From Pseudoduganella albidiflava (lineage in GTDB: Bacteria; Pseudomonadota; Gammaproteobacteria; Burkholderiales; Burkholderiaceae_D): a stretch of DNA of 64,000 bases. Under the pieces are notes generated by a model that ran no database searches, was not told the DNA's origin, and saw only the letters and a program-made list of their open reading frames with translations. The translations under genes and the position numbers were made by a program. Location of the stretch: assembly GCF_004322755.1 (NCBI RefSeq), contig NZ_CP036401.1, positions 4,464,001 to 4,528,000 on the forward strand, read 5' to 3'. Within the stretch, counting starts at the first letter, position 1, and each line of letters opens with the position of its first letter. Shown piece after piece: positions 53,201 through 61,724 of this stretch.

Positions 53201-54538
53201 GTTGCCGTCCAGGCCGGACAGGCTGTCCGCCGTGCCGTAGCCGGTGATCGCATCGTGGCTGGCCGTGCCGGCCAGCACCTTGCTCTTCACCATGGCCGTG
53301 TCCCAGCTGGTGCCATCGGCGAACTCGATCGTTTCCACCGCCGACGCCGTGGAGCCGTCGGTGGTGAAATAGTTCTGGATCGTCAGCTGGTCGTTCGTGC
53401 CGTTGAGCTTCAGCACCAGGTCGCTATTCGAGCGCAGCAGCTTCACGCCGGCCGTGGTGATGCCGGTGCCGAGCAGCACCTTGTCGGCATTGGCGCCCAC
53501 CGCGTCGCCGTCGTGGTTGTAGACGGTATCCTGGCCGCTGCCCTTGCCGAACACGTACACATCGGCGCCCGTGCCGCCGGCCAGGTAATCCTTGCCGGTC
53601 CCGCCATCGAGCCGGTCCGCGCCCGCTTCGCCGTACAGTTCATCGTCGCCGCTGCCGCCGGCAACGGCATCGTCGCCGGCGCCACCCTGGGCGCGGTCGT
53701 TGCCGGCATCGCCGCCAAGGGTGTCGTTGCCATCGTCGCCATACAGCGTATCGGCCCCGGTGCCGCCGGCCACGGTGTCGTCGCCGCCCTGGCCCTGGAT
53801 GTTGTCGCTGCCGTCCAGGCCGGCCACGCTGTCGGCGCCGGCGAAGCCGACGATCGTGTCGGCACCGGCCGTGGCGGCCAGCACCCTGCTCTTCACGGCC
53901 GCCACGTCCCACGTGGTGCCATCGGCGAACTGGATGGTTTCGACGGCCGACGCGGTGGCGCCGTCGCCGCTGAAATAGCCCTGGACCGTCAGCTGGTCGC
54001 CGGTGCCGTTGATCTTCAGCACCAGGTCGCCGTACGAGCGCAGCAGTGTCACGCCGGTGGTGGCGATGCCGGCACCGAGCAGCACCTTGTCGGCGTTCAC
54101 GCCGACGGCATCGCTGTCGTAGTTGTAGACCGTATCCACGCCACTGCCCTTGCCGAACAGGTACACGTCCGCGCCCGCGGCGCCCGCCAGGTAATCCTTG
54201 CCCGCGCCGCCATCGAGCCGGTCCGCGCCAGCTTCGCCGTACAGGTCGTCGTCGCCGGTGCCGCCCGTCATGACATCGTCGCCCGTGCCGCCGTTCAGGC
54301 GGTCATTCCCGCTGTCGCCGGCGATGCTGTCGTGGTCGGCGTCGCCATACAGCAGGTCCGCACCGGTACCGCCCAGTATCGTATCGTTGCCGATCTGGCC
54401 CCGGATGGTGTCATTGCCGCCCAGGCCGGACAGGCTGTCCGCGCCAATGCTGCCGGGAATCGAATCGTTGCCGTCCGTGCTGGCCAGCAGCGGTACCGGA
54501 TTCAATGCGGCTGCGCCGGGCGTGATATTCGAGGTCAT
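50273..54538 (-). CDS. Very large RTX (hemolysin-type calcium-binding) protein
   Basis: 1421 residues made almost only of GGxGxDxLx nonapeptide calcium-binding repeats arranged in six tandem modules. Each module ends with a beta-rich block (DVYLFGKGSGVDTVYNYDSD to FADGTTWDVAAVK) of the haemolysin-related C-terminal type, and a distinct last region ends FNAGDVVM. There is no classical signal peptide; such proteins leave by type I secretion through an uncleaved C-terminal signal. No ABC exporter is in the window. No enzymatic domain was seen, so a surface or matrix role is inferred. Modules five and six are nearly identical at DNA level. Confidence 0.9.
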   Translation of the reverse strand: MTSNITPGAAALNPVPLLASTDGNDSIPGSIGADSLSGLGGNDTIRGQIGNDTILGGTGADLLYGDADHDSIAGDSGNDRLNGGTGDDVMTGGTGDDDLYGEAGADRLDGGAGKDYLAGAAGADVYLFGKGSGVDTVYNYDSDAVGVNADKVLLGAGIATTGVTLLRSYGDLVLKINGTGDQLTVQGYFSGDGATASAVETIQFADGTTWDVAAVKSRVLAATAGADTIVGFAGADSVAGLDGSDNIQGQGGDDTVAGGTGADTLYGDDGNDTLGGDAGNDRAQGGAGDDAVAGGSGDDELYGEAGADRLDGGTGKDYLAGGTGADVYVFGKGSGQDTVYNHDGDAVGANADKVLLGTGITTAGVKLLRSNSDLVLKLNGTNDQLTIQNYFTTDGSTASAVETIEFADGTSWDTAMVKSKVLAGTASHDAITGYGTADSLSGLDGNDGVQGNGGNDTVAGGNGADTVYGDEGNDSLGGDAGNDRGWGGGGNDTLAGGTGDDELYGDAGGDRLDGGAGKDYLAGGTGADVYLFGKGSGQDTVYNYDSDALGTDADKVLLGTGVTPAGVTLLRSSSDLVLKLNGTDDQLTIQGYFTSEGTTASAVETIQFADGTAWDVAAVKARLTTPAVIPSKTLSGTAAGDTLTGGGGNDSLYSYAGGDRLDGGAGNDLLDGGAGSDTYLFGVGSGRDTISSHDITAGKVDTIQLGTGVSAANVTASRDGWSLVLKINGTTDELRVTNYFHGDGAGGYQVERIKFADGTSWDVATVKARVQVATAGTEVLYGYAVADVLAGLGGNDTLYGAAGNDKLDGGADNDTLYGEDGDDSLAGGAHDDRLDGGIGNDTLQGGTDRDTLYGNTGNDQLDGGAGDDALDGGTGNDTYLFGWGAGRDTISAYDATAGKVDAIQLGTGILATNVTLTRDNSSLVLSLNGTGDELRVASYFSADATGGYQVEQIRFADGTIWNIAAVKAKVQVATAGNDVRHGYATGDVLAGLGGADTLYGAAGNDKLDGGADNDTLYGEDGDDSLVGGAHDDRLDGGNGNDTLQGGTDRDSLYGYAGNDQLDGGAGDDALDGGTGNDTYLFGWGAGRDTISSYDGTAGKIDAIQLGAGIATTNVALTRDGTALVLALNGTGEELRVASYFSADATGGYQVEQIRFADGTIWDVATVKAKVQLATAGNDVRHGYATDDVLSGLGGDDMLYGGAGNDKLDGGTDVDTLYGEEGNDTLDGGAHADYLAGGNGDDLYLVGDSADRAIEYTGGGSDTVQSSASFVLEANVETLLLAGSAAINGTGSAQANTITGNAAANVITGGGGADMLKGGGGNDTFDFNALADSGITASTWDVIGDFVRGADKVDLATLDANTATTGNEAFTGFIASAAAFTQAGQLRFADGVLYGNTNADSAAEFAIRLVGITEFNAGDVVM

Positions 54539-54773
54539 GTTTATTCATCTCCCTGATGATGTGTTCTGGATGCGGCCTGCGCCGGTACCGATCGGCGGCC
54601 GGGCCAATAAGGATTAATCGATCTCTGGTGGCGTCGCTGAATGCGCATGCCCTGTACCGATTCACGCGAATGGTTCGCGCAATCGAGGAAGGGGGGCGTA
54701 TTCATTCTCCGCAGTGTTTTCCTCGCCGACCTCAGGCGAGTAGGGAGGGATTAAATCCGACGTGATGTTATAT

Positions 54774-54848
54774 CGTCAATTGTCGAGAAGATATTAATAA
54801 CGTCCATTACGTTTAGGCACATTTCATGACAATCCGAGACAATTGACG
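54774..54848. promoter_or_regulatory. Inverted repeat pair in the RTX/NTF2 divergent promoter
   Basis: CGTCAATTGTC at 54774-54784 and its exact complement GACAATTGACG at 54838-54848 lie 64 bp apart, in an AT-rich stretch (54770-54830) of the 424-bp gap. Each arm contains the CAATTG palindrome. A shared operator or loop-forming regulator site is possible; no gene is present in the gap. Confidence 0.5.
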
Positions 54849-54962
54849 GGGTTCAGGGTGAATAAGCAGGTTGAATCAGCGGGCTGAGAATTACATCGGG
54901 GAGTTGCCAAAAAGTCCAGTCTCGCAGGTATGATGAACGACCAAAAAACAGGAGACAATTCA

Positions 54963-55748
54963 ATGACGTATAAAACTTCCGCGCGCACCTTCATGTTTTC
55001 CCTGCTGGCCGCGGCACCCCTGTTCGCCGCCGCCCAGGCCACTCCCCAATCCCAGGTGGAAGCGGCCGAAGCGGCGTTCTGGCAAGCCTATAACGCCTGC
55101 GACCACGCGACGATCGCCAGCCGACTGGCCGGCGACGTCGAGTTCTACCATGACATGGGTGGCGCGCTGAAGGGCAAGGACAGCCTGGGCGCGGCCGTGC
55201 GCAACAACATTTGCGGCAATCCGCAGGAGAAGACGCGCCGCCAGGCCGGCGAGTCCCAGGTCTTCCTGCTCAAGCAGGGCGCCCAGGTGTACGGCGCGCT
55301 GGTCAGCGGCACCCACACTTTCCACATCAAGCGCGGCACGGCCGCGGAAGCGACGGAGGGCAAGGCACGCTATTCGCACGTGTGGCTGCAGAAGAGCCCG
55401 GGCACATGGGAACTGTCGCGCGCGGTCAGCTATGACCACCAGCCGTTCGGCGCGGCGCCGGCCACCGCGGCCGCCAAGAGCGCGCTGACCGCGGCACAGA
55501 TCGAACGCTATGTCGGCGAGTTCACCGGCCAGGGCATGCCGCCACTGGCGTTCTCGCGCGCGGGCAACGACCTGACCGTGGCGTACGAAGGCAAGAACCT
55601 GGTGCTGCATCCGCTGGACAAGCCGCACACTTTCCTCGTCAAGGAAAACAATGCCGAGGTCGAGTTCATGGCGGATGCCAGCGGCCACGCCACGGCGCTC
55701 GTGGTGCGCATGAACGGCAGCCCGATCGGCGAAGCCAAGCGCAAGTAA
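54963..55748 (+). CDS. Exported NTF2-like (DUF4440) protein
   Basis: 261 residues with signal peptide (about 1-25, ending AAAQ). The NTF2-like domain (about 30-150) starts VEAAEAAFWQAYNACDHATI and has HVWLQKSPGTWELSRAVSYDH. The C-terminal region (about 175-261) resembles the small beta-domain found after beta-lactamase-like proteins (DUF3471-like). GGAG precedes the ATG by 8 nt. No reaction is known. Confidence 0.82.
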   Translation: MTYKTSARTFMFSLLAAAPLFAAAQATPQSQVEAAEAAFWQAYNACDHATIASRLAGDVEFYHDMGGALKGKDSLGAAVRNNICGNPQEKTRRQAGESQVFLLKQGAQVYGALVSGTHTFHIKRGTAAEATEGKARYSHVWLQKSPGTWELSRAVSYDHQPFGAAPATAAAKSALTAAQIERYVGEFTGQGMPPLAFSRAGNDLTVAYEGKNLVLHPLDKPHTFLVKENNAEVEFMADASGHATALVVRMNGSPIGEAKRK

Positions 55749-55781
55749 GGGAGCGAACGCCGGCGCAGGCTCCGCAAGGCA

Positions 55782-55983
55782 GTAGTGCCGCTAAGTTAAG
55801 CGTTATCCGACAGATTGGAGCGCATGCATTCACCCCAACAGCGAAGGGCTGGGGTCAGGAGGGAGTGCTGGCCTGCATGCCAGCACCGTTCCGCAGGCGC
55901 GAAGCATGCTTCGCGAAACCCCTGCTTCACCCCGGCGGGTCTGACCCCGGAATTTGCACTTGGGGTGGGCTTATCCAAGCACT
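55782..55983. mobile_element. Non-autonomous repeat element, copy 3, with nested insert
   Basis: 202 bp, inverted relative to copy 2. The left end reads GTAGTGCCGCTAAGTTAAGC and the right end GGGCTTATCCAAGCACT, and the flanks GCAAGGCA and GTCAGGCA agree at 6 of 8 bases. About 76 bp (55858-55933) interrupt the central stem and carry the hairpin GTGCTGGC-N6-GCCAGCAC and an 18-bp palindrome CGCGAAGCATGCTTCGCG. The right flank covers the stop codon of the MerR gene. Confidence 0.8.
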
Positions 55984-55984
55984 G

Positions 55985-56449
55985 TCAGGCATTCTTCGCC
56001 AGCACCCTGCCGGCATCGGCCGCGAGCCCGGCGCTGCCACTGGCACTGGCGCTGGCACTGGCGCCGCAGGCCGGCTCCACGGCCACCTCCTCCGCATTCC
56101 GGTAGAAACCGATCTTTTCCCGCAAGACCCCGGCCGCCCCGCGCATCGCGTCGATGTCCGCGAGCACCTCGGCAAGGTGCGCTTCCAGCATCGCGCGGCG
56201 CTCCGGGATGGTCGATTCACCGGCCGCGCGCAGCCTGGCGAACGCACGCATCTTGCTGACCGGCATGCGCGTGGTGCGCAGCCGCAGCAGGAATTCGATC
56301 CAGGCCAGGTCGGCCGCCGCGTAGCGCCGCTGGCCGCCGCCGGCCCGGCGCACGGGGGCGATCAGGCCGATGCGTTCGTAGTAGCGCAGCGTATGCGCGG
56401 TCAGGCCGGTGCGTTGGGCAACTTCATCGATGGAGAGGTGTGGTTCCAT
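55985..56449 (-). CDS. MerR family transcriptional regulator
   Basis: 154 residues. The winged helix reads HLSIDEVAQRTGLTAHTLRYYERIGLIAP, followed by the RRYAAADLAWIEFLLRL wing and coiled-coil. An Ala/Ser-rich C-terminal tail (residues 128-145) separates it from metal-sensing MerR proteins, and no Cys ligand pattern is present. It probably binds the 22-bp palindrome at 57202-57223 and activates the carboxymuconolactone decarboxylase-like gene, 155 bp upstream on the same strand. Confidence 0.9.
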   Translation of the reverse strand: MEPHLSIDEVAQRTGLTAHTLRYYERIGLIAPVRRAGGGQRRYAAADLAWIEFLLRLRTTRMPVSKMRAFARLRAAGESTIPERRAMLEAHLAEVLADIDAMRGAAGVLREKIGFYRNAEEVAVEPACGASASASASGSAGLAADAGRVLAKNA

Positions 56450-56509
56450 GCGCGCTCACGGGAAAGTGGATGGGCTGCTGCCCCGCTACTGTATGACCAG
56501 TGGAGCTCG

Positions 56510-56593
56510 GGCACAAGCATCGGCACAAGCATTGGCACGAGCATCGCCACCAGCATCGCCAGAAGTATCGGCCCATGCATCGGCCCAAGCGTC
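56510..56593. repeat. Seven 12-bp tandem repeats before the MerR gene
   Basis: Units of GGCACAAGCATC and variants (third to seventh progressively diverged) fill the gap between the decarboxylase-like gene and the MerR gene. They lie in a transcribed spacer. Confidence 0.85.
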
Positions 56594-56604
56594 GGCGCGG
56601 CGCT

Positions 56605-57120
56605 TCAGCGGCCCGGGGCAGCGGCCGGCTGCGCCGCGTCCGTCGCAGCCTTCATCGCGGATGTCTGCACGCCCTTCTTCTCGAACACTTCCCTGGCCGC
56701 GGCGATACCGTTCAAGGCACTGGGAAAGCCCGCGTAGACGGCCATCTGCATGATGATTTCAACGATCTCATCGGGCTTGCAACCCACGTTCAGCGCGCCT
56801 TCGACATGCACCTTCAACTGCGGCTGGGCATTGCCGAGCGCGGTCAGGGCCGCCACGGTGGCCAGCTCCCGCGTGCACAGCGACACCCCGGGGCGCGAAA
56901 ACACATCGCCATAGGCGAAATCGACGATCCAGTCGCCCAGTTCCGGCGACGTGCGCCGGATCGTTTCCACCACCGTGCGCCCTTCCGCGCCGGTGATCTT
57001 GGCCAGCGCCGCCTCGCCCCGCGCCCGTCGCGCATCGTTCTCCGCCGCCGTGGCCGGTGCTCCGGCCAGTGCGCTTGCCACCATCAATCCCGCCGAGATC
57101 GCTGTCGTCGTGTTCACCAT
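56605..57120 (-). CDS. Exported carboxymuconolactone decarboxylase family protein
   Basis: 171 residues with signal peptide (about 1-25, cut near APATA). The CMD domain holds ELGDWIVDFAYGDVFSRPGV, LCTRELATVAALTALGNAQPQ and GCKPDEIVEIIMQMAVYAGFPSALNG. The CxxC of the AhpD type is absent. True CMD enzymes act on protocatechuate intermediates, but this exported variant probably does something else. Its promoter is the MerR-type site. Confidence 0.88.
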   Translation of the reverse strand: MVNTTTAISAGLMVASALAGAPATAAENDARRARGEAALAKITGAEGRTVVETIRRTSPELGDWIVDFAYGDVFSRPGVSLCTRELATVAALTALGNAQPQLKVHVEGALNVGCKPDEIVEIIMQMAVYAGFPSALNGIAAAREVFEKKGVQTSAMKAATDAAQPAAAPGR

Positions 57121-57194
57121 GGTTGTTGCCCTTCCCTCGAAGCCGTGGTTGTCCGCGCCGCCGGGCGCGGGTGCATGGGGTCACGCACGTCCAC

Positions 57195-57225
57195 AGGCTA
57201 AGACTTCGAGCGCGCTCGAAGTCAA
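57195..57225 (-). promoter_or_regulatory. MerR-type promoter of the CMD gene
   Basis: TTGACT (57220-57225) and TAGCCT (57195-57200) are 19 bp apart on the minus strand, with the 22-bp palindrome 57202-57223 (GACTTCGAGCG and complement) between them. The long spacer and central palindrome are hallmarks of MerR-activated promoters. Confidence 0.85.
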
Positions 57226-57236
57226 GCGGCATGTCC

Positions 57237-57334
57237 GGTGACTTAAGCTCGGTGACTTAAGCTCGGTGACTTAAGCTCGGTGACTTAAGCTCGGTGACTT
57301 CAGGTCGGTGACTTCAGGTTGCCGGCTTCAGGTT
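57237..57334. repeat. Seven 14-bp tandem repeats at the 3' end of the GGDEF-EAL gene
   Basis: GGTGACTTAAGCTC (four perfect), then GGTGACTTCAGGTC, GGTGACTTCAGGTT and GCCGGCTTCAGGTT. The array runs from the MerR-type promoter into the stop codon of the GGDEF-EAL gene. Confidence 0.85.
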
Positions 57335-60024
57335 GCCGGTACCGCGTTCGCCTGCAATTCCAGGCTGTCGGGCAGCTGTTCCGCCGGCACCGGCCGGAAC
57401 AGGTAGAACCCCTGCAGTTCATCGCACTGCAGCGCTTCGAGGATGCGCGCCTGCTCGGCCGTCTCGACGCCCTCGGCCACCACGCGCATGCCCAGCGAAT
57501 GGGCCATCGTGATGATGGCGCGGAAGAACACTTCGCCGTTTTCATCCACGCCCAGCCGGCTGGTGAACGACTTGTCGACTTTCAGCACGTCGAACGACAT
57601 GTTGTGCAGCATGGACAGCGACGAGTAGCCGGTGCCGAAATCGTCGACCAGCAGTTTCACGCCGAGCGCGTGGATGGCTTGCAGGTTGTCGGCCGTGCGC
57701 ACCGGGTCGACCACCATCGACGACTCGGTGAGCTCGATCTCGACGGACGAGGCATCGATGGCGTGCCGGGCCAGCGCACTGGCGATGCTTTCGCGGATGT
57801 CGCGTTCGTTGAACTGCCGGCTCGACACATTGATGGACACCGGCACGCCGCCGTAGACGCCATGTTCCCATTGGGCGATCTGGGTGCAGACCAGGTCGAT
57901 CACCAGTTCGCCCAGGTTCAGGATCAGCCCGGTTTCCTCGGCCAGGCCGATGAATTCGTCCGGCCCCAGCAAGCCTTCGGCCGGGTGGTTCCACCGCACC
58001 AGCGCTTCCAGGCTCGTCACCTTGCCGCTCTTGCAGTCCACCCGCGCCTGGTAATGCATGACGAACTGGTTTTCCGCGATGGCGGCGCGCAATTCCTTCT
58101 CGCGCCGGGTGCGCAGGCGCATCGCCTCGTAGAACGCCGGGTTGAACAGGTGATAGCGGTTCTTGCCCGAGGTTTTCGCCTGGTACATCGCCAGGTCGGC
58201 ATGCTGGTACAGGGTCTCCATGTCCTTCGCATCCACCGGGTACAGGCTGATGCCGATCGACGTGCCGACCGACGCGGTACCCTTCGACGTGGAGAACGGC
58301 GCATGGAACGCGTGCAGGATGCGTTCGGCCACCTGCTCGGCCTCCGCCTGGCTGCCGGCCAGTTCCAGCACGACGACGAATTCGTCGCCGCCGAGGCGCA
58401 CCACGTGGTCCATCGGCCGCACCGATACCTTCAGGCGCCGGCCCACGTGCTGCAGCACCTCGTCGCCGGCGCCATGCCCGAAGGTGTCGTTGACGAGCTT
58501 GAAGCCATCGAGGTCGACGAACAGCACGGCCACCTTGGCGCCGGCCTTGTCGGCCCGCTCCAGCATGGCCGGCAGGTGCGCGCGGATCCAGGCCCGGTTC
58601 GGCAGGCCGGTCAGCGTGTCCTCATTGCCGCGCCGTTCCAGGTCCGCCAGGTGCGACTTTTCCAGCGTGACGTCGCGCACGGTAATGGCCAGCACGCCAT
58701 CCGACCTGACCACGCCCACGCGCAACTGCTGCGCTTCCTGGCGGCTGCCTGCGTCGAGCAGGAAATCGTCGTCCGCCGAACCCAGCCGGAAAGCCTTGTC
58801 GAGCAATTGCTTGAACGGTCCCGTGGCCAGGCCGCCGCGCAGGCCGCCCAGGTGCGCGCCAGTCACCGCCTGCCTGGACGAGCCGAGGAAGCCGGCGCCA
58901 CGCTCGTTGCAATCGACCACGCAGTAATCCTTGATGACGCTGCCCGTGCCATGCACCGGCTGGCAGATGAAGAACCCTTCCGTGCCGCCTTCCGTTGCCT
59001 TGCGGTAGGCGGCCTGGGACAGTTCGAGCTGGCGGCGCTCGCGGTGGAAACGGGTCGACATCATCGTGGCGATGATCACGAACACGGCCAGCACGAGGTT
59101 GGCGCCCGCGGCCACGCGCAGCGAGGCGCTGCGGCGCTCGTTCAGGGCCGCCAGCGTATCGGACTGGTCGGCGGCCGCCACCATCACGACCGGAAAGCCA
59201 TCCACCCGCCGCCACGATACGAACCGGCTGACGCTATCGCCGAAATCCCTGCCCGACACATGCATCTCGCCTTGCGGGGTATCCAGCGCAAAGCGCAGCG
59301 ATGGCGGAAACGGCGCGAACTGCCGGGCACCGCCACCGGCCCGGAACGCCCTGGCCATGCCGTCGAGCCCGACCGACGTGACGAAGCCGTACCTGCCAAG
59401 CACGCTGCTGTCGTACGCCGGAATCAGCGCATCGCTGTCGAGCGCGACAACGACCATGCCGGCCAGGCTGCCGCTGGCGTCGAGGATCTTGCGCGAAAAG
59501 CGGGTGAAGGGGCGGTCCTGCCCCGCCATCCTGCGGGGCGGGCCGATGTACATCGTGTCCGCCGGATTGCGATTCTGCTCGACGAAGAACGGCTGGCGCA
59601 CGAGGTTGGCCAGCTCTTCCTGCGACCAGGCCGACGGACTGTTGGTGAACAGCATCTCCCCTGCGGGACTGACCACGGAAATGTTGAGGATGGCCTTGTC
59701 GGGCCCGACCACTTCATCGAGCGCTCCCTGCTCGGGCTTGCCGCCGACGGCCTGCCAGTGCGAGCCCACCAGCACCAGGACCTGGTCGATCATCGTCAGG
59801 TCGCGCGACAGCTGGGCCGCCTGGCTGGCGGCGACGCGGCTTGCCGCGTCGTAGGCACCGCGTTCGAACTGCAGGCGTTCCGCGTCGAGCACCTGGATGA
59901 GGTAGATCCAGCAGGTGCAGGCAACGACCAGCCCGAAGAAGGGCCAGGCGAAAATCGGCAGGGCCGCGGCCCGTGTCGTGCGCAGGGCGCGCGACGCGAG
60001 CGCAATGCTCTTTGACCCGTCCAT
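57328..60024 (-). CDS. GGDEF-EAL cyclic-di-GMP protein with periplasmic sensor
   Basis: 898 residues. Two membrane segments (about 22-42 and 305-325) bound a large periplasmic Cache-like sensor. A cytoplasmic PAS-like stretch (about 340-460) precedes the diguanylate cyclase domain with intact GGDEF (VVRLGGDEFVVVLE) and the phosphodiesterase domain with intact SLEALVRWNHP, ELTES and VDDFGTGYSSL. Both catalytic sets are complete, so it could make or degrade c-di-GMP, and which dominates cannot be told. Tandem 9-bp repeats follow at 60059. Confidence 0.93.
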   Translation of the reverse strand: MDGSKSIALASRALRTTRAAALPIFAWPFFGLVVACTCWIYLIQVLDAERLQFERGAYDAASRVAASQAAQLSRDLTMIDQVLVLVGSHWQAVGGKPEQGALDEVVGPDKAILNISVVSPAGEMLFTNSPSAWSQEELANLVRQPFFVEQNRNPADTMYIGPPRRMAGQDRPFTRFSRKILDASGSLAGMVVVALDSDALIPAYDSSVLGRYGFVTSVGLDGMARAFRAGGGARQFAPFPPSLRFALDTPQGEMHVSGRDFGDSVSRFVSWRRVDGFPVVMVAAADQSDTLAALNERRSASLRVAAGANLVLAVFVIIATMMSTRFHRERRQLELSQAAYRKATEGGTEGFFICQPVHGTGSVIKDYCVVDCNERGAGFLGSSRQAVTGAHLGGLRGGLATGPFKQLLDKAFRLGSADDDFLLDAGSRQEAQQLRVGVVRSDGVLAITVRDVTLEKSHLADLERRGNEDTLTGLPNRAWIRAHLPAMLERADKAGAKVAVLFVDLDGFKLVNDTFGHGAGDEVLQHVGRRLKVSVRPMDHVVRLGGDEFVVVLELAGSQAEAEQVAERILHAFHAPFSTSKGTASVGTSIGISLYPVDAKDMETLYQHADLAMYQAKTSGKNRYHLFNPAFYEAMRLRTRREKELRAAIAENQFVMHYQARVDCKSGKVTSLEALVRWNHPAEGLLGPDEFIGLAEETGLILNLGELVIDLVCTQIAQWEHGVYGGVPVSINVSSRQFNERDIRESIASALARHAIDASSVEIELTESSMVVDPVRTADNLQAIHALGVKLLVDDFGTGYSSLSMLHNMSFDVLKVDKSFTSRLGVDENGEVFFRAIITMAHSLGMRVVAEGVETAEQARILEALQCDELQGFYLFRPVPAEQLPDSLELQANAVPAT

Positions 60025-60058
60025 CCATTCTCCCTGTGGCAGCTACTGTCCATGCACG

Positions 60059-60130
60059 TTTGCCGCCTGTGCCGCTTGTTCCGCCTGTGCCGGGTTTTGC
60101 CACATCTGCCACATCTGCCACATCTGCCAC
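60059..60130. repeat. 9-bp tandem repeats upstream of the GGDEF-EAL gene
   Basis: GCCGCCTGT-type units followed by three perfect GCCACATCT units (60099-60125) and a partial. They lie in the 254-bp gap 60025-60278, which has no gene. Confidence 0.75.
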
Positions 60131-60278
60131 GTTGGCACGTGTGCCTTGCTTGCGCGCCCCGGTCCCGTCGGGGCTAAAACCTCGACCGTGGATGGGTGAA
60201 GGATACGCGCACGGCTTGCAAGCCGCAAGCGCACGGGAGCGGGCCGCGCCACCGGTCCGGCGGCGGCCATGGAAGAGC

Positions 60279-61118
60279 TCAGCGGATCCGTTCCAGCTTG
60301 TCGCGCAGCGTGGCCGCCGACAGCTCGCCGGCGTGGCGCAGCACCAGCCGCCCGGCACCGTCGTAGAACAGCGTGGTGGGATAGGCCGCCGAGCCGGTGG
60401 CGGTGGCCAGCCGCCCGGCCGGATCGGTGACCACGTTCTGCAAGCGCAGACCCTGGCCCGCCAGGAAACGCCGCACCGTGTCGGCCGATTCGCGCTGGTT
60501 GACGAACACGAAGGCGATGTCCGGATTGGCCGCCTGCGCGGCGTGCAGCGCCGGCATTTCGCGCCGGCATGGCGGGCACCACGTGGCCCACAGGTTCACC
60601 ACCAGCGGCTTGCCGGCAAAGCGCGCCAGGGCGATCTCGGTGCCGTCGAGCTGGCGCACCGTGACGTCGGGCAGCGGCGCATGTGCCGGCGCCATGGCCT
60701 GCAGCGCCAGCGTGCCGCCGCCCCACAGCGCCAGCCCGGCCAGCACCGATGCCAGCAGCGGGCGCCGCAAGGCGTCGCTGCGCCTTGCCACCTCCGCGCC
60801 GATGACGCAGGCGGCGACCAGGCCGAGCGCCGGTTCGAAGCCGCCATCGCGGATGTCGAACGCGGTCCATGGCGCGGCGGCATAGATGTCGCGGTGCTTC
60901 AACACGAACACCAGCCGCGCGCAGACAAAGCCGGCAATGATCATTTTCCACACCAGCGGGCCGGCATCCACGCCGCGCCGGCGGTGGAACCAGCCCGCCA
61001 CGCCGGTCGCCAGCAGGATGGCCAGCAATACGAGCAGCACGTGGGTGGAGAACACCAGCGGGCCCAGCGCGAGTGTGCCCAGGTCCGTGCTCGTGGTTAC
61101 GCTTGTGGCTGTACTCAT
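60279..61118 (-). CDS. Membrane protein with C-terminal TlpA-like thioredoxin domain
   Basis: 279 residues. Four hydrophobic segments in the N-terminal 140 residues are reminiscent of prolipoprotein-transferase-like membrane domains. They are followed by a TlpA/ResA-type domain with WCPPC (Trp180-Cys184) and the cis-Pro region AAYPTTLFYDG. It probably reduces disulfides outside the cytoplasm. Start MSTATSVTT overlaps the CGNR gene by ATGA. Confidence 0.85.
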   Translation of the reverse strand: MSTATSVTTSTDLGTLALGPLVFSTHVLLVLLAILLATGVAGWFHRRRGVDAGPLVWKMIIAGFVCARLVFVLKHRDIYAAAPWTAFDIRDGGFEPALGLVAACVIGAEVARRSDALRRPLLASVLAGLALWGGGTLALQAMAPAHAPLPDVTVRQLDGTEIALARFAGKPLVVNLWATWCPPCRREMPALHAAQAANPDIAFVFVNQRESADTVRRFLAGQGLRLQNVVTDPAGRLATATGSAAYPTTLFYDGAGRLVLRHAGELSAATLRDKLERIR

Positions 61119-61720
61119 GCGGCGGCCCCCTGGCTGGCTTTCTTCCTGAACTGGGCTGCCTTGTGGCGGTTGCCGCACAGCGCCATGCTGCACCAGCGGC
61201 GCTTGTGCGCCTTGGTGCGGTCGTAGAACCACAGCACGCAGTCCGGGTGCTCGCATTGCCGGACCAGGGCGAAGTCGCCGTCCGCCAGCAGTTGCGCCAC
61301 CGCCTCGGCCACGGGGCCCAGCAGCGCCGCGATGGTGTCGCCGCGCGGCACGCGGCCCAGTACCAGCCGGCCTTCGCGGTCCCGCGCCAGGTGCGGCGCG
61401 CTGAGATAGGCGTGCAGGTAGGCGTTCAAGGCGCCAGCATCGGCCGGCTTGCCTTCCTTGTGCCGGCCGACCAGTTCGCGCGCCAGCGCGCGCAACGCGC
61501 GTGCCTGCGCCAGCAGCGCGGCCGGATCGACCGGGGCGCCCGGCGCCGGAACGATGCCCTGCCGCGCCAGCCAGCGCAGCACGTCGTCGCCCGTGTGCCA
61601 GAACTCGACGGCTGCGCCATCGGCGCGGGCTTCGGTATTGAGCAGGTCCAGTGCCAGGTGATCGGCCAGCAGCGGCGGCCCGGCTGGATCAACGGTGCGG
61701 CCGGTGTCGGCATTCGTCAT
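61115..61720 (-). CDS. CGNR zinc-finger/ABATE regulator
   Basis: 201 residues with the ABATE helical domain and the C-terminal zinc finger CEHPDC-N12-WCSMALCGNRHKA, the defining CGNR motif. Known as a putative stress-induced transcription regulator family. It is operonic with the thioredoxin-like gene. Direct repeats in the divergent promoter (61746-61811) are plausible targets. Confidence 0.88.
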   Translation of the reverse strand: MTNADTGRTVDPAGPPLLADHLALDLLNTEARADGAAVEFWHTGDDVLRWLARQGIVPAPGAPVDPAALLAQARALRALARELVGRHKEGKPADAGALNAYLHAYLSAPHLARDREGRLVLGRVPRGDTIAALLGPVAEAVAQLLADGDFALVRQCEHPDCVLWFYDRTKAHKRRWCSMALCGNRHKAAQFRKKASQGAAA

Positions 61721-61724
61721 CGAG

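Noticed and set aside
50129..54556. 1475-codon open frame antisense to the RTX gene
   Set aside because: It mirrors the repetitive RTX codons, and its Val/Ala-rich repeats have no calcium or other motif.
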